From contig JAMPDF010000002.1 in NCBI GenBank assembly GCA_023665755.1, positions 244,010 through 308,009 on the forward strand: 64,000 nt of DNA, read 5' to 3'. Source of the stretch: Prevotella sp. (GTDB taxonomy: Bacteria; Bacillota_I; Bacilli_A; ML615J-28; CAG-313). Positions 1-7,733 of the stretch are shown here, piece after piece. Positions within the stretch are counted from its first letter, which is position 1; each line of letters begins with the position of its first letter. Position numbers and translations under genes: made by a program. Under the pieces are notes generated by a model. That model was not told where the DNA came from. It ran no database searches and saw nothing but the letters and a program-made list of their open reading frames with translations.

Positions 1-2
1 GT

Positions 3-629
3 AGAATTGAACCTGTTACAGATAAATCTTATACCACTTTAGTAGGGTATGATATCAATGATGATATTATTGATATTGCTAAACACATTTCACCACAAAT
101 GACATTTACATCTCATTGGGAGGAAGTGGTTGCTCTCGTTAATCAAACAAAAGGCAAAAGTTTAATCGTATTTAGTAGTGTATGGCATGAGATTGATCCG
201 AAATATAACGAATGGCTTTTTACAGAAATGAAACGTTTTTCGACCATTGTTATTCGGGATATGAAGGCGCCTATTAGTGGAGCAGAGCCTATTGATGCAC
301 CAACAAGAGACAGAATTGCTATGCGTGTACCAAAGTGGCAATTTGATGAATTTGAGGAAAAATGGGGTAGAATAGACAATAAGAAAACACTATATCGATT
401 CCTATTGATGTATACTTATTTAGACAATTGGGAAAATGAAATTCAAGAAGACTACTTTTCTACACCATGGGTAGAAATCAATTGGGCTCTAGAAGATGAA
501 TATGATGTAATTTATTTGAATTCCTATACACTAGAGGGCAAAAAAGAAGAAACAGAAAAGATGTTTAAACATACGATGAGAGATATTACACATCATCAAG
601 TGATTTATACCAGAAAATATCAATCATAG
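3..629 (+). CDS. SAM-dependent methyltransferase-like protein (5' truncated)
   Basis: The reading frame is open from the window edge, so the N-terminus is missing; the first ATG inside (position 99) is not a credible start because coding-quality sequence continues upstream of it (RIEPVTDKSYTTLVGYDIND). The visible part holds a YDIND segment followed about 40 residues later by LIVFSSVWHEI, resembling the acidic strand-2 end and the strand-4 region of class I methyltransferases. The second half (IDNKKTLYRFLLMYTYLDNWENE) is mostly helical and aromatic. No substrate can be named. It stands before rplS, which has its own promoter, so the two are probably separate units. The family call is an inference from fold-like spacing only. 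Confidence 0.5.
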   Translation, partial: RIEPVTDKSYTTLVGYDINDDIIDIAKHISPQMTFTSHWEEVVALVNQTKGKSLIVFSSVWHEIDPKYNEWLFTEMKRFSTIVIRDMKAPISGAEPIDAPTRDRIAMRVPKWQFDEFEEKWGRIDNKKTLYRFLLMYTYLDNWENEIQEDYFSTPWVEINWALEDEYDVIYLNSYTLEGKKEETEKMFKHTMRDITHHQVIYTRKYQS

Positions 630-666
630 AAGATTACGTTATATTTCAAATTACAGTTCGCATTAG

Positions 667-695
667 TTGAAAAAACATACAAATTATGGTATAAT
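667..695 (+). promoter_or_regulatory. Sigma-A promoter for rplS
   Basis: TTGAAA at 667-672, a 17-base spacer, and TATAAT at 690-695 preceded by TGG, an extended -10. Predicted transcription start is near 702, giving a leader of about 110 bases before rplS. Confidence 0.75.
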
Positions 696-701
696 ACCAA
701 A

Positions 702-808
702 GGATATGAAGCTTACGGTCATATCAAAGCACGATATTCCGCTGATATACCCAATAGATATTCTATTTGGCCTATTTGTATATGTATGAATATTGAAAGA
801 TAAGGAGA
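702..808 (+). promoter_or_regulatory. Structured rplS leader (probable L19 leader)
   Basis: About 110 transcribed bases lie between the promoter and the rplS Shine-Dalgarno sequence (AAGGAG, about 802-807). A 7-bp stem forms between GATATGA (702-710 region) and TCATATC (719-726 region), and further short AT-rich pairings follow. Bacillota commonly carry an autoregulatory L19 leader at this place. I recognise the location and the structured nature, not a conserved L19 motif, so the assignment is an inference from position. Confidence 0.4.
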
Positions 809-815
809 GTTTATT

Positions 816-1166
816 ATGAGTCAACAATTAATTCAAGCAGTAACTCAAGGTTATATGAAAAATGATGTTCCTGAGTTCCGCGCTGGTGACACTGTTAAGG
901 TACACGTAAGAATCAAAGAAGGCGAAAAAGAAAGAATTCAGATATTTGAAGGTCTTGTGATTTATCGTCATGGTGGAGGCATTAGTGCTACATTTACAGT
1001 ACGTAAAATGTCTTCAGGTATTGGAGTTGAAAAAATCTTCCCAGTACATTCACCAATGATTGCGAAAATCGAAGTTGTACGTCTTGGTAAAGTACGTCGC
1101 GCTAAATTAAGTTACATTCGTTCTCTTTCTGCAAAAGCAGCTCGTATCAAAGAACGCCGTGCTTAA
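816..1166 (+). CDS. rplS: 50S ribosomal protein L19
   Basis: Basic protein of 116 residues, the usual length for L19, which sits at the 30S-50S interface of the large subunit. The family pattern is clear: an N-terminal helix, then FRAGDTVKVHVRIKEGEKERIQIFEGLVI, the glycine-rich RHGGGISATFTVRK stretch and the C-terminal KVRRAKLSYIRSLSAKAARIKER. A strong Shine-Dalgarno (AAGGAG) precedes the ATG. It is transcribed alone between its own promoter and a terminator, unlike the rpsP-rimM-trmD-rplS cluster common in Bacillota. Confidence 0.98.
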   Translation: MSQQLIQAVTQGYMKNDVPEFRAGDTVKVHVRIKEGEKERIQIFEGLVIYRHGGGISATFTVRKMSSGIGVEKIFPVHSPMIAKIEVVRLGKVRRAKLSYIRSLSAKAARIKERRA

Positions 1167-1190
1167 TCGCATATTGCCTTACAAAAATCG

Positions 1191-1225
1191 GGATTTGGAT
1201 TTTTCCAGGTCCTTTTTTGTTTTTT
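1191..1225 (+). terminator. Intrinsic terminator of rplS
   Basis: GGATTTGG (1191-1198) pairs with CCAGGTCC (1205-1212) in 8 bp with two G-U pairs and a six-base loop, followed by a T-run (1213-1218, then more T). Confidence 0.8.
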
Positions 1226-1228
1226 AAA

Positions 1229-1257
1229 TTGACAAAACAAGTTTGGTTTGATATAAT
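1229..1257 (+). promoter_or_regulatory. Sigma-A promoter upstream of the MATE gene
   Basis: TTGACA at 1229-1234, spacer of 17, TATAAT at 1252-1257 with an upstream TGA (extended -10). One of the closest matches to consensus in the window. The transcript would start near 1264, about 120 bases before the MATE start codon, and run into the hairpin at 1301-1324. Confidence 0.8.
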
Positions 1258-1300
1258 CGAAATAAATATGAATGAACAAATGTACATTCTAAAAGGATAA

Positions 1301-1324
1301 AAAAAGCAGTATAACTGCTTTTTT
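1301..1324 (+). terminator. Terminator inside the MATE leader (attenuator or end of a short RNA)
   Basis: AGCAGT (1305-1310) and ACTGCT (1314-1319) form a stem around an ATA loop, flanked by AAAAA on the left and a T-run (1319-1324) on the right: a canonical intrinsic terminator. It lies between the promoter at 1229-1257 and the MATE start codon at 1386. Transcripts would mostly stop after about 60 bases unless read-through is controlled. Two tiny reading frames (ATG at 1268 and 1272) precede it, but neither has a Shine-Dalgarno. Confidence 0.65.
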
Positions 1325-1385
1325 AAAATGATGAATAGTGTAATAAACATATTAGTAATATATTTTTAAAATAAGGGGAGACTTT

Positions 1386-2777
1386 ATGAAAAATACAACA
1401 GAGCAATTGGAAAAGGGAAAAATTCTCCCTCTAATATTTCGGCTTACTCTTCCAGCAGTAATAGCTCAACTCATTACATTTTTATATAATATTGTTGATA
1501 GGATGTATGTTTCCGCAATCCAAGAATCAGGAATGGAGGCACTTGCGGCACTAGGGATTGTTTTGCCAATCACTTTGATTATTCAAGCTTTTGCCAATTT
1601 AATTGGACTTGGTGGATCGCCACGCGCAAGTATGAAACTAGGTGAGAATCATCCAGTAGAAGCCAATCATATATTTAATACGGCATTTATGCTATTGTTT
1701 ATGATTGGTTCTATTATCAGTTTAATTACCTTTTTCTTTGCAAGGGAGATTGTCATCCTATTTGGGTGTCCACTAGCCTCAGTTGATTTTGCAACTTCAT
1801 ATTTACAAATTTATTCAGGTGGTACACTATTTGTTATCTTCACCCAAGGATTAAATCCATTTATTACTGCTCAAGGGTATGCTTTGACCGCTATGCTTTC
1901 TGTTTTAATCGGTGCGATTGTGAATATTATCTTAGATCCTATCTTTATTTTTACACTAGGTATGGGTGTAAATGGGGCTAGTTTGGCTACTGTTTTATCA
2001 CAACTGATATCTTTTATTTGGATTATGTTGTTTTTTCTTTCCAAAAAAAGTATATTTCGATTTCGCATTCTAGAAATGAAATGGAATTTTAAAAGAATTA
2101 TCAGTATTCTTTCACTAGGTATTTCACCATTTATTATGACATTAACGGAATGTGCTATTCAAATTGTTTTTAACCTTAATTTAAAATGGTCAACGGGAGG
2201 GAATCAAGATTATACTGCTGCACTAACCATTATGCTTAGCGCACTACAATTGATTTCCCTCCCACTGAATGGACTTGGTTATGGTATGCAGCCATTTGTA
2301 AGTTACAATTATGGTAAAGGGAATGCTAAACGTTTAAAAGAGGGAATTCGATATATCACTTTCATTGCTTTTCTTTTTGCCATCATTGTTTGGTCAATCT
2401 CTCTTACTATTCCCCAAGTATATGCGTATATGTTTTCTGCTAGCGATACAGTAGAAGATATTGTTCGTTCCTATACACCTTATTTTTTGATGGGATCCAT
2501 TATGTTTTTTGTTCAAATGACCCTTCAAAATATCAATGTAGCTTTAGGACAATCCCTTTCTGCTTTGTTTCTTGCAGTATTGAGAAAAGTAATTATATTG
2601 ATTCCCCTTTGCTTCTTGTTAACACATTGGATGGGATATCAAGGGGTTTATTTATCAGAAGGAATAGCCGATTTTATAGCGGGTATTATTACTACCATTG
2701 TGATTTTTGTTTCTTTTCCACGGGTTTTCAAAAAACGAGAAGCAGAAGTGAATCAAGCCAATCAGTGTTCTAATTGA
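1386..2777 (+). CDS. MATE family multidrug/cation antiporter
   Basis: 463-residue membrane protein with about twelve hydrophobic segments in two homologous halves, the MATE layout. The N-terminal family pattern is visible: LEKGKILPLIFRLTLPAVIA, then LYNIVDRMYVSAI and the start of the second helix region with GLGGSPRASMKLGE. The family exports drugs or metabolites in exchange for Na+ or H+. AAGGGGAG lies just before the ATG. No regulator gene is adjacent; control may instead act through the terminator-containing leader at 1258-1385. Substrate cannot be read from sequence. Confidence 0.92.
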   Translation: MKNTTEQLEKGKILPLIFRLTLPAVIAQLITFLYNIVDRMYVSAIQESGMEALAALGIVLPITLIIQAFANLIGLGGSPRASMKLGENHPVEANHIFNTAFMLLFMIGSIISLITFFFAREIVILFGCPLASVDFATSYLQIYSGGTLFVIFTQGLNPFITAQGYALTAMLSVLIGAIVNIILDPIFIFTLGMGVNGASLATVLSQLISFIWIMLFFLSKKSIFRFRILEMKWNFKRIISILSLGISPFIMTLTECAIQIVFNLNLKWSTGGNQDYTAALTIMLSALQLISLPLNGLGYGMQPFVSYNYGKGNAKRLKEGIRYITFIAFLFAIIVWSISLTIPQVYAYMFSASDTVEDIVRSYTPYFLMGSIMFFVQMTLQNINVALGQSLSALFLAVLRKVIILIPLCFLLTHWMGYQGVYLSEGIADFIAGIITTIVIFVSFPRVFKKREAEVNQANQCSN

Positions 2778-2779
2778 CG

Positions 2780-2814
2780 AAAAAGACTACTCAAAAAGCC
2801 AAGTAGTCTTTTTT
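2780..2814 (+). terminator. Intrinsic terminator after the MATE gene
   Basis: GACTACT (2785-2791) pairs with AGTAGTC (2802-2808), flanked by A-run and T-run (2809-2814). Confidence 0.9.
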
Positions 2815-2863
2815 AAATAGGAAAAATTCGAATCATAATATTTTTGTAATACTTTGTCAAAAT

Positions 2864-2892
2864 TTGACTATTTATAAAAAAAGTGCTATAAT
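2864..2892 (+). promoter_or_regulatory. Sigma-A promoter for the lipoprotein-murC unit
   Basis: TTGACT (2864-2869), spacer of 17, TATAAT (2887-2892) with TGC before it. A TTG at 2864 opens the longest reading frame here, but that TTG is the -35 box, which rules it out as a start codon. Confidence 0.75.
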
Positions 2893-2917
2893 AACGCTAT
2901 TTGAAAGGAGACCGACG

Positions 2918-3700
2918 ATGCAATTACATTTAAAACGACTTACGTTGATTTGTATGAATATGGCCTTGGTATTGATTACGGGCTGTAAAACGGAAATAGG
3001 TTTAGATCATCCTCAGGTCCTTCCCCCTGTAATGATAAATAAAAACATTTTTTCAGATTATACGAATGAAGCACTTTTAAAACATATAATCCAAAGTTTA
3101 ACAGAAAAAGGGAATTATTATATAGAAACAAGTGGCGAAACCATTGCTCGTAAAGGATTGATTTCGTATAAGCAGGCAACAGCAACTCAACTTTACGCTA
3201 TGCCAGAAGGATTTTATAGTACAATGGTAACAGACTCTTTATTTGTAAAACATGAGCATAGGTTATATTATGATAATCAACTAGTGCAATATTATGATAG
3301 TGATGAAAAAAAGGTTATCACTACATCTGCAAAAGATTATCTAGATGAATATGGCAAACTGCCTTCGCATGATACGTTATTTACATATTTGATTCAAGAC
3401 AACACTATTTTGAATGCAACAAGAGTAATAGAAGGAGATATATGTAGTATCACCTATCAATTAGATCCTGTTCTTTCAACTATTCATTTGGCGAAGCAAA
3501 TGCGGCGCTTTGGTAAATTAAGTCAAGATCCAATTTTTCAATCTGTTACATTAACCATCCAAATTGATAAGCAGTTGCGCTTAAAATGTTTTGATAGTGT
3601 AGAAGAATATCAAATTGAAAAGGATCTATTAGGAAAGATGATGTGCACGCAACATTTATCATCACAAATATATTATGATGGATATGAGATACCCAGATAG
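2918..3700 (+). CDS. Lipoprotein of unknown function
   Basis: 260 residues starting at the ATG with GAAAGGAG upstream. The N-terminus is a lipoprotein signal: two positive charges, a hydrophobic run and the lipobox LVLITGC, cysteine near residue 24. The mature part alternates strands and helices (LLKHIIQSLTEKGNYYIE, then beta-rich text with VTLTIQIDKQLRLKCFD), resembling the LolA/LppX-like lipid- or polymer-binding fold seen in many Bacillota lipoproteins; that resemblance is an inference. It precedes murC by 69 bases without a terminator between them, so both may be expressed together, hinting at a wall-related role. Confidence 0.7.
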   Translation: MQLHLKRLTLICMNMALVLITGCKTEIGLDHPQVLPPVMINKNIFSDYTNEALLKHIIQSLTEKGNYYIETSGETIARKGLISYKQATATQLYAMPEGFYSTMVTDSLFVKHEHRLYYDNQLVQYYDSDEKKVITTSAKDYLDEYGKLPSHDTLFTYLIQDNTILNATRVIEGDICSITYQLDPVLSTIHLAKQMRRFGKLSQDPIFQSVTLTIQIDKQLRLKCFDSVEEYQIEKDLLGKMMCTQHLSSQIYYDGYEIPR

Positions 3701-3769
3701 TTTTCGTATAAGCAAGAAAATATTGTCACCCAATGTAGATATTTGTCATAGATTACAATAGGTGATAAA

Positions 3770-5044
3770 ATGAAATATTATTTAGTAGGTATCAAGGGAA
3801 CAGGAATGTCAAGCCTTGCTAAAATGCTTCAAGGAGAAGAACATCAAGTAGTGGGAAGTGATACAGATGAATATTATTTTACAGAAGACTCACTGAGAGA
3901 AAAACAAATTCCTATATTGGTGTTTGATAAAGCAAATATCCAAGGTGATGCTTTTTACATTATTGGAAATGCTTTCCACCAAGATAATAATGAAGAAGTG
4001 AAAGAAATTATAGATGGTCAATATCCTTATGCGTATTACCATGATTTTATTGGTCAACATTTGCATAAAAAGATAATCGCTGTAGCGGGTACACATGGAA
4101 AAACAACTACATCTTATTTCTTAACTCAAATGTTGGATAAAAAATGTAATTTTATTATTGGTGACGGAGAAGGAAATAGTTATCCAAGTGAATATCTTAT
4201 TTTAGAAGCTTGTGAATATCAATCCCATTTTTTATCCTACTATCCAGAATGGTTAATTATTAACAATATTGAATTAGATCATACCGATTACTACAAGTCC
4301 AAAAAACAATTGTTACATGCGTTTCAACAGTTTGCCAATCAAGCCAAAACAGTACTTATCAATGGAGATGACTCTTTAGCCTCAAAAATTAAACATCCTC
4401 GAAAATTAACCTTTGGATTTGGTAAAAAAAATGACATAAAAATTAAAATTCTAAGTACAACTGCACAATGCTATTATATACAAATTAACTATTGTGGGAA
4501 TCTGTATTTAAAAGTACCTTATTTAGGACGTCATATGATTTATAACTATGTAGCAAGTTATATGACATTGTATTTAAATGGTTTTACACCCAAAACATTG
4601 ACAAAAAATCAATTGCCACATCGGAGACTGACAACATACGTTTACCATAATAGTATTTTAATTGATGATTATGCCCACCATCCTACTGAAATCAAAGCAT
4701 TATATGAAACACTACGATTACAATATCCACGTTGCAAAGTCAATGCAATCTTTCAACCACATACATATGAGCGAACATTTCATTTTAAAAAGGAATTTAT
4801 TCAGACTTTAAAATTATATGATAGTGTTTATTTATTAGATGTGTTTTCCTCCAAAAGAGAAAAAACTAGTCCAAAATTACAAGATAAAGTCGATAAAATA
4901 TTTGCCTCTTTTTCTACGATAAAAGAATTAGACATCCATCAAATTGGGCAAAAAGAAGAAGTTTGGGTATTCCTAGGTGCGGGCAAAGCCAATCATATCT
5001 TAAAGACCCTTTTGGAAAAGAAAAACGTAGATATGGTTAGTTGA
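3770..5044 (+). CDS. murC: UDP-N-acetylmuramate--L-alanine ligase
   Basis: Adds L-alanine to UDP-MurNAc, the first amino acid of the peptidoglycan stem peptide, in the cytoplasm. 424 residues, normal for MurC. The N-terminal nucleotide-binding loop GIKGTGMSSLA (7-17), the ATP loop GTHGKTTT (107-114), the central motif EACEYQSHFL and the NNIELDHTDYY stretch separate it from MurD/E/F. The C-terminal domain holds DDYAHHPTEIKA and FQPHTYERT. A GGTGAT Shine-Dalgarno precedes the ATG. murC upstream of a ccpA-like gene echoes the Bacillus subtilis murC-aroA-ccpA region. Confidence 0.95.
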   Translation: MKYYLVGIKGTGMSSLAKMLQGEEHQVVGSDTDEYYFTEDSLREKQIPILVFDKANIQGDAFYIIGNAFHQDNNEEVKEIIDGQYPYAYYHDFIGQHLHKKIIAVAGTHGKTTTSYFLTQMLDKKCNFIIGDGEGNSYPSEYLILEACEYQSHFLSYYPEWLIINNIELDHTDYYKSKKQLLHAFQQFANQAKTVLINGDDSLASKIKHPRKLTFGFGKKNDIKIKILSTTAQCYYIQINYCGNLYLKVPYLGRHMIYNYVASYMTLYLNGFTPKTLTKNQLPHRRLTTYVYHNSILIDDYAHHPTEIKALYETLRLQYPRCKVNAIFQPHTYERTFHFKKEFIQTLKLYDSVYLLDVFSSKREKTSPKLQDKVDKIFASFSTIKELDIHQIGQKEEVWVFLGAGKANHILKTLLEKKNVDMVS

Positions 5045-5093
5045 GGCCCTATGAAAAGGAATTTTAAATTTTCATAAAAATTTGCAAATTCTA

Positions 5094-5122
5094 TTGATGT
5101 TTTGTCTGATTTGTGGTATAAT
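5094..5122 (+). promoter_or_regulatory. Sigma-A promoter for the LacI/CcpA-like gene
   Basis: TTGATG (5094-5099), spacer of 17, TATAAT (5117-5122) preceded by TGG. Confidence 0.7.
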
Positions 5123-5151
5123 AAAACAGAAGAATATAGAAATGAGGTAAG

Positions 5152-6225
5152 ATGATGAAAGGTGATAGACGTACAAGTCCAAATAAGATTTATGACGTTG
5201 CAGGGGCAGCAGGTGTATCACTGGCTACTGTATCAAGAGTTTTGAATCATCCAGAAAAAGTAAAGCCAGCAACACGCGAAAGAATTGAAAAAATTATTAA
5301 AGAATTAGGATATAAACCCAACTTGAACGCCAAAGGTCTTGCCAGTTCTAGATCAACAACTGTTGCTGTAGTTGTTCCAGAATTAACACGTAGTTCTATT
5401 GCGGGTATGGTTGATGGTATTGCCTCAACAGCAGCTCGTAGGGGGTATTTGCTTCGGCTATTTGTCAATGATAGCAATAGTACAGATCATCCAGTTGTAC
5501 AAGAACAAGAATTATGGCGTACCGTTTTATCATCAGGTGTAGATGGTATTTTATATATCAATGATGAAATTGCTGAAGAATATATTCAAATTATCAAAGA
5601 TTCTAGTGTAAGCGTTGTATTGACCAATAGTATTTGCCGTGATTTAGAAATTCCTTATGTAGCGATTGATTATAAAAAAGCTGCCTATGAAATGACTAAA
5701 GAGATGATTAAAAGAGGCAATAAACGCATATGGATTATTTCAACCATTCGAAAATATGCGGTAAATGATTTAAAAGTAGAAGGGTATGAGGCCGCAATGA
5801 CGGAAGCAGGTCTTGAACCACGTATCATTAATGTTTCTGGAAAGACTCATCTCAATGAAATTGCTTATCGGGAAATTTTAGAACAAGAACATCCTGAGGT
5901 GGCTTTGGTTGTTCGTGACTCTATGGCAGTGTCATTTATCAATGTGGCAAGAAGTTTACACATTGCTATACCAGATGATCTTCAGGTCATTGGCTTTCAA
6001 AATACAAAGTATGCAGAATTATCTCGTCCAACATTGACTTGTATCAATACACCTATTTATGAAATAGGCGAAGTAGCTATGGATATGTTGACTGATTTGA
6101 TGCATCAAGCTGAGTTAGAAGATAGTTATTATGATGATCCAGATAAAGAAGAAATGGAACAAACTGAGATTGAAATTAATAAAAATGTAGATTATAGTAT
6201 TGTATGGAGACAATCCACAAAATAG
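5152..6225 (+). CDS. LacI family regulator, CcpA-like
   Basis: 357-residue DNA-binding protein. The N-terminal helix-turn-helix and hinge (KIYDVAGAAGVSLATVSRVLNHPEKV, then KPNLNAKGLASSRS) are typical of LacI/GalR; a periplasmic-binding-protein-like core follows. Position between murC and tyrS matches ccpA of Bacillus, the global carbon catabolite regulator that works with HPr-Ser-P; this is why CcpA is favoured, but effector-contact residues were not verified. Unusual: a strongly acidic insertion near the C-terminus (about residues 320-347, LEDSYYDDPDKEEMEQTE). ATG 5155 is an equally good start, seven bases from GAGG. Confidence 0.8.
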   Translation: MMKGDRRTSPNKIYDVAGAAGVSLATVSRVLNHPEKVKPATRERIEKIIKELGYKPNLNAKGLASSRSTTVAVVVPELTRSSIAGMVDGIASTAARRGYLLRLFVNDSNSTDHPVVQEQELWRTVLSSGVDGILYINDEIAEEYIQIIKDSSVSVVLTNSICRDLEIPYVAIDYKKAAYEMTKEMIKRGNKRIWIISTIRKYAVNDLKVEGYEAAMTEAGLEPRIINVSGKTHLNEIAYREILEQEHPEVALVVRDSMAVSFINVARSLHIAIPDDLQVIGFQNTKYAELSRPTLTCINTPIYEIGEVAMDMLTDLMHQAELEDSYYDDPDKEEMEQTEIEINKNVDYSIVWRQSTK

Positions 6226-6247
6226 ATTTACAATAGTAGTATATTTA

Positions 6248-6468
6248 TGGAAATTGTAGAGAATTACTCGGTTGGTGAAAGAGTAAACAATGAAATATAT
6301 GAATTACAATTATCGGTAAACAATGAGTTACCTACATAAGAAAGCGCAAAAAAGGCATTCCTTTTTTGAATTAAGGTGGTACCGCGGAACCAATGTTTCG
6401 TCCTTAAAACCAGTGATAGGTGAAAGAATTGACTTTTTCTATCAATTGTGTTTTAGGGACATTTTTTT
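6248..6468 (+). promoter_or_regulatory. T-box leader controlling tyrS
   Basis: The T-box consensus AAGGTGGTACCGCG stands at 6373-6386 and is followed by CGTCCTT. The Stem I region shows AGAGA and the apical GGTTGGTGAAAG pattern near 6270. Stem III is an A-run/T-run hairpin around 6349-6367. The terminator pairs 6400-6410 with 6450-6460 (11 bp, one G-U), encloses an inner TGATAG/CTATCA stem, and ends in a T-run (6462-6468). By family knowledge, uncharged tRNA-Tyr binds and favours the antiterminator. A tyrosine specifier codon is expected; TAC occurs at 6305-6307 and again near 6325, and I cannot fix which one is presented. Confidence 0.93.
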
Positions 6469-6491
6469 ATAAATAGAGGAGGAAAAAAATA

Positions 6492-7724
6492 ATGAATTTA
6501 TTTGAAGAATTAAAATGGCGTGGTTTGATTCACAATATTACAGATGAAGCTGTCATTGATAAAATAAACAAGGGAGAATTGACATTTTATTTAGGTACAG
6601 ATCCAACAGGAGATAGTTTACATGTAGGACATCTATTGGTCTTTATCTTTGCCAAACGACTAGAGGCCAAAGGAAATCATCCGATAATTTTAATTGGTGG
6701 AGCAACAGGTAGTATTGGCGACCCTAAGCCTACAGCCGAAAGAAAACTATTGACAAAAGAACAACTAGATCATAATGCAACTTGCCTATATGAACAAGCC
6801 AAACGATTGTTCTGTTGCGAGATGGTAAACAATTATGATTGGACCCACAATATTGATGTATTGACCTTTTTAAGACATTATGGCAAATTCTTTAATGTCA
6901 ATTATATGATTAACAAAGAAACAGTTAAATCACGTCTAGATAGCGGAATATCTTACACAGAATTTTCCTACCAAATCTTACAAGCACTTGATTTTGAGCA
7001 TCTGTTTGCCCATCATCATTGTACACTTCAAATTGGTGGACAAGATCAATGGGGAAATATCACTTCAGGTTTAGAATTGATTCGTAAACTTCATGGTACA
7101 GAAGCAGAGGCTTATGGAGTTACGGTTCCGCTATTTACCAAAAGTGATGGTACAAAGTTTGGTAAAACCGAAGGTGGAGCAATTTGGCTAGATGCTGAAA
7201 AAACCTCACCATATGCTTTTTATCAATTTTGGATCAATACACCAGATAATGATGTTATTCGTGAGTTAAAGCAATTTACTTTCTTAACGAAAGAAGAAAT
7301 AGAGGCCTTAGAGATTTCATTCCAAGAAGAACCACATCTTAGAAAAGCACAAAAAGCCTTAGCCAAGGAAATGACAACAATGATTCATGGTGAGGCAGCC
7401 TATCAACAAGCACTGAAATTAAGTGAAGCTTTATTTAGTGGTAAGATTGCTGATTTAACCAAAGAAGAAATTGCTATGGGATTTGAAGGTGTACCAACCA
7501 TTTGCCTAGATACAGATGTATCTTTAATTGATGCTCTAGTTTTAACAAAGGCTGCATCTTCTAAGCGAGAAGCAAGAGATTTTATCCAAGGTGGTGGTGT
7601 AGTCGTAAACGGGGTGCAAAACAAATCATTAGATGCTCTTATTACAAAACAAGCAGCTATTGGAGAAACTTATACAGTCATTCGCCGGGGAAAGAAAAAT
7701 TATTTCCTCATTGTACATCAATAA
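6492..7724 (+). CDS. tyrS: Tyrosyl-tRNA synthetase
   Basis: Class I aminoacyl-tRNA synthetase that charges tRNA-Tyr. 410 residues. HIGH motif HVGH at 44-47 inside YLGTDPTGDSLHVGH, the tyrosine-site QDQWGNITSG, the KMSKS-type loop KFGKT at 222-226, and a C-terminal S4 RNA-binding domain (about 345-408, SSKREARDFIQGGGVVVNG). AGAGGAGG precedes the ATG. Expression is governed by the T-box directly upstream. The KFGKT loop groups it with the standard bacterial TyrRS. Confidence 0.97.
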   Translation: MNLFEELKWRGLIHNITDEAVIDKINKGELTFYLGTDPTGDSLHVGHLLVFIFAKRLEAKGNHPIILIGGATGSIGDPKPTAERKLLTKEQLDHNATCLYEQAKRLFCCEMVNNYDWTHNIDVLTFLRHYGKFFNVNYMINKETVKSRLDSGISYTEFSYQILQALDFEHLFAHHHCTLQIGGQDQWGNITSGLELIRKLHGTEAEAYGVTVPLFTKSDGTKFGKTEGGAIWLDAEKTSPYAFYQFWINTPDNDVIRELKQFTFLTKEEIEALEISFQEEPHLRKAQKALAKEMTTMIHGEAAYQQALKLSEALFSGKIADLTKEEIAMGFEGVPTICLDTDVSLIDALVLTKAASSKREARDFIQGGGVVVNGVQNKSLDALITKQAAIGETYTVIRRGKKNYFLIVHQ

Positions 7725-7733
7725 GGTGGATGT

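Noticed and set aside
1268..1300. Ten-codon leader peptide (MNEQMYILKG) before the MATE attenuator
   Set aside because: It starts about four bases after the predicted transcription start and has no Shine-Dalgarno, so ribosome-mediated attenuation is not supported, though not excluded.
2864..2917. TTG start codon giving an 18-residue longer lipoprotein
   Set aside because: The TTG is the -35 box of a strong promoter and the extension would spoil the lipoprotein signal; the ATG at 2918 has a good Shine-Dalgarno.
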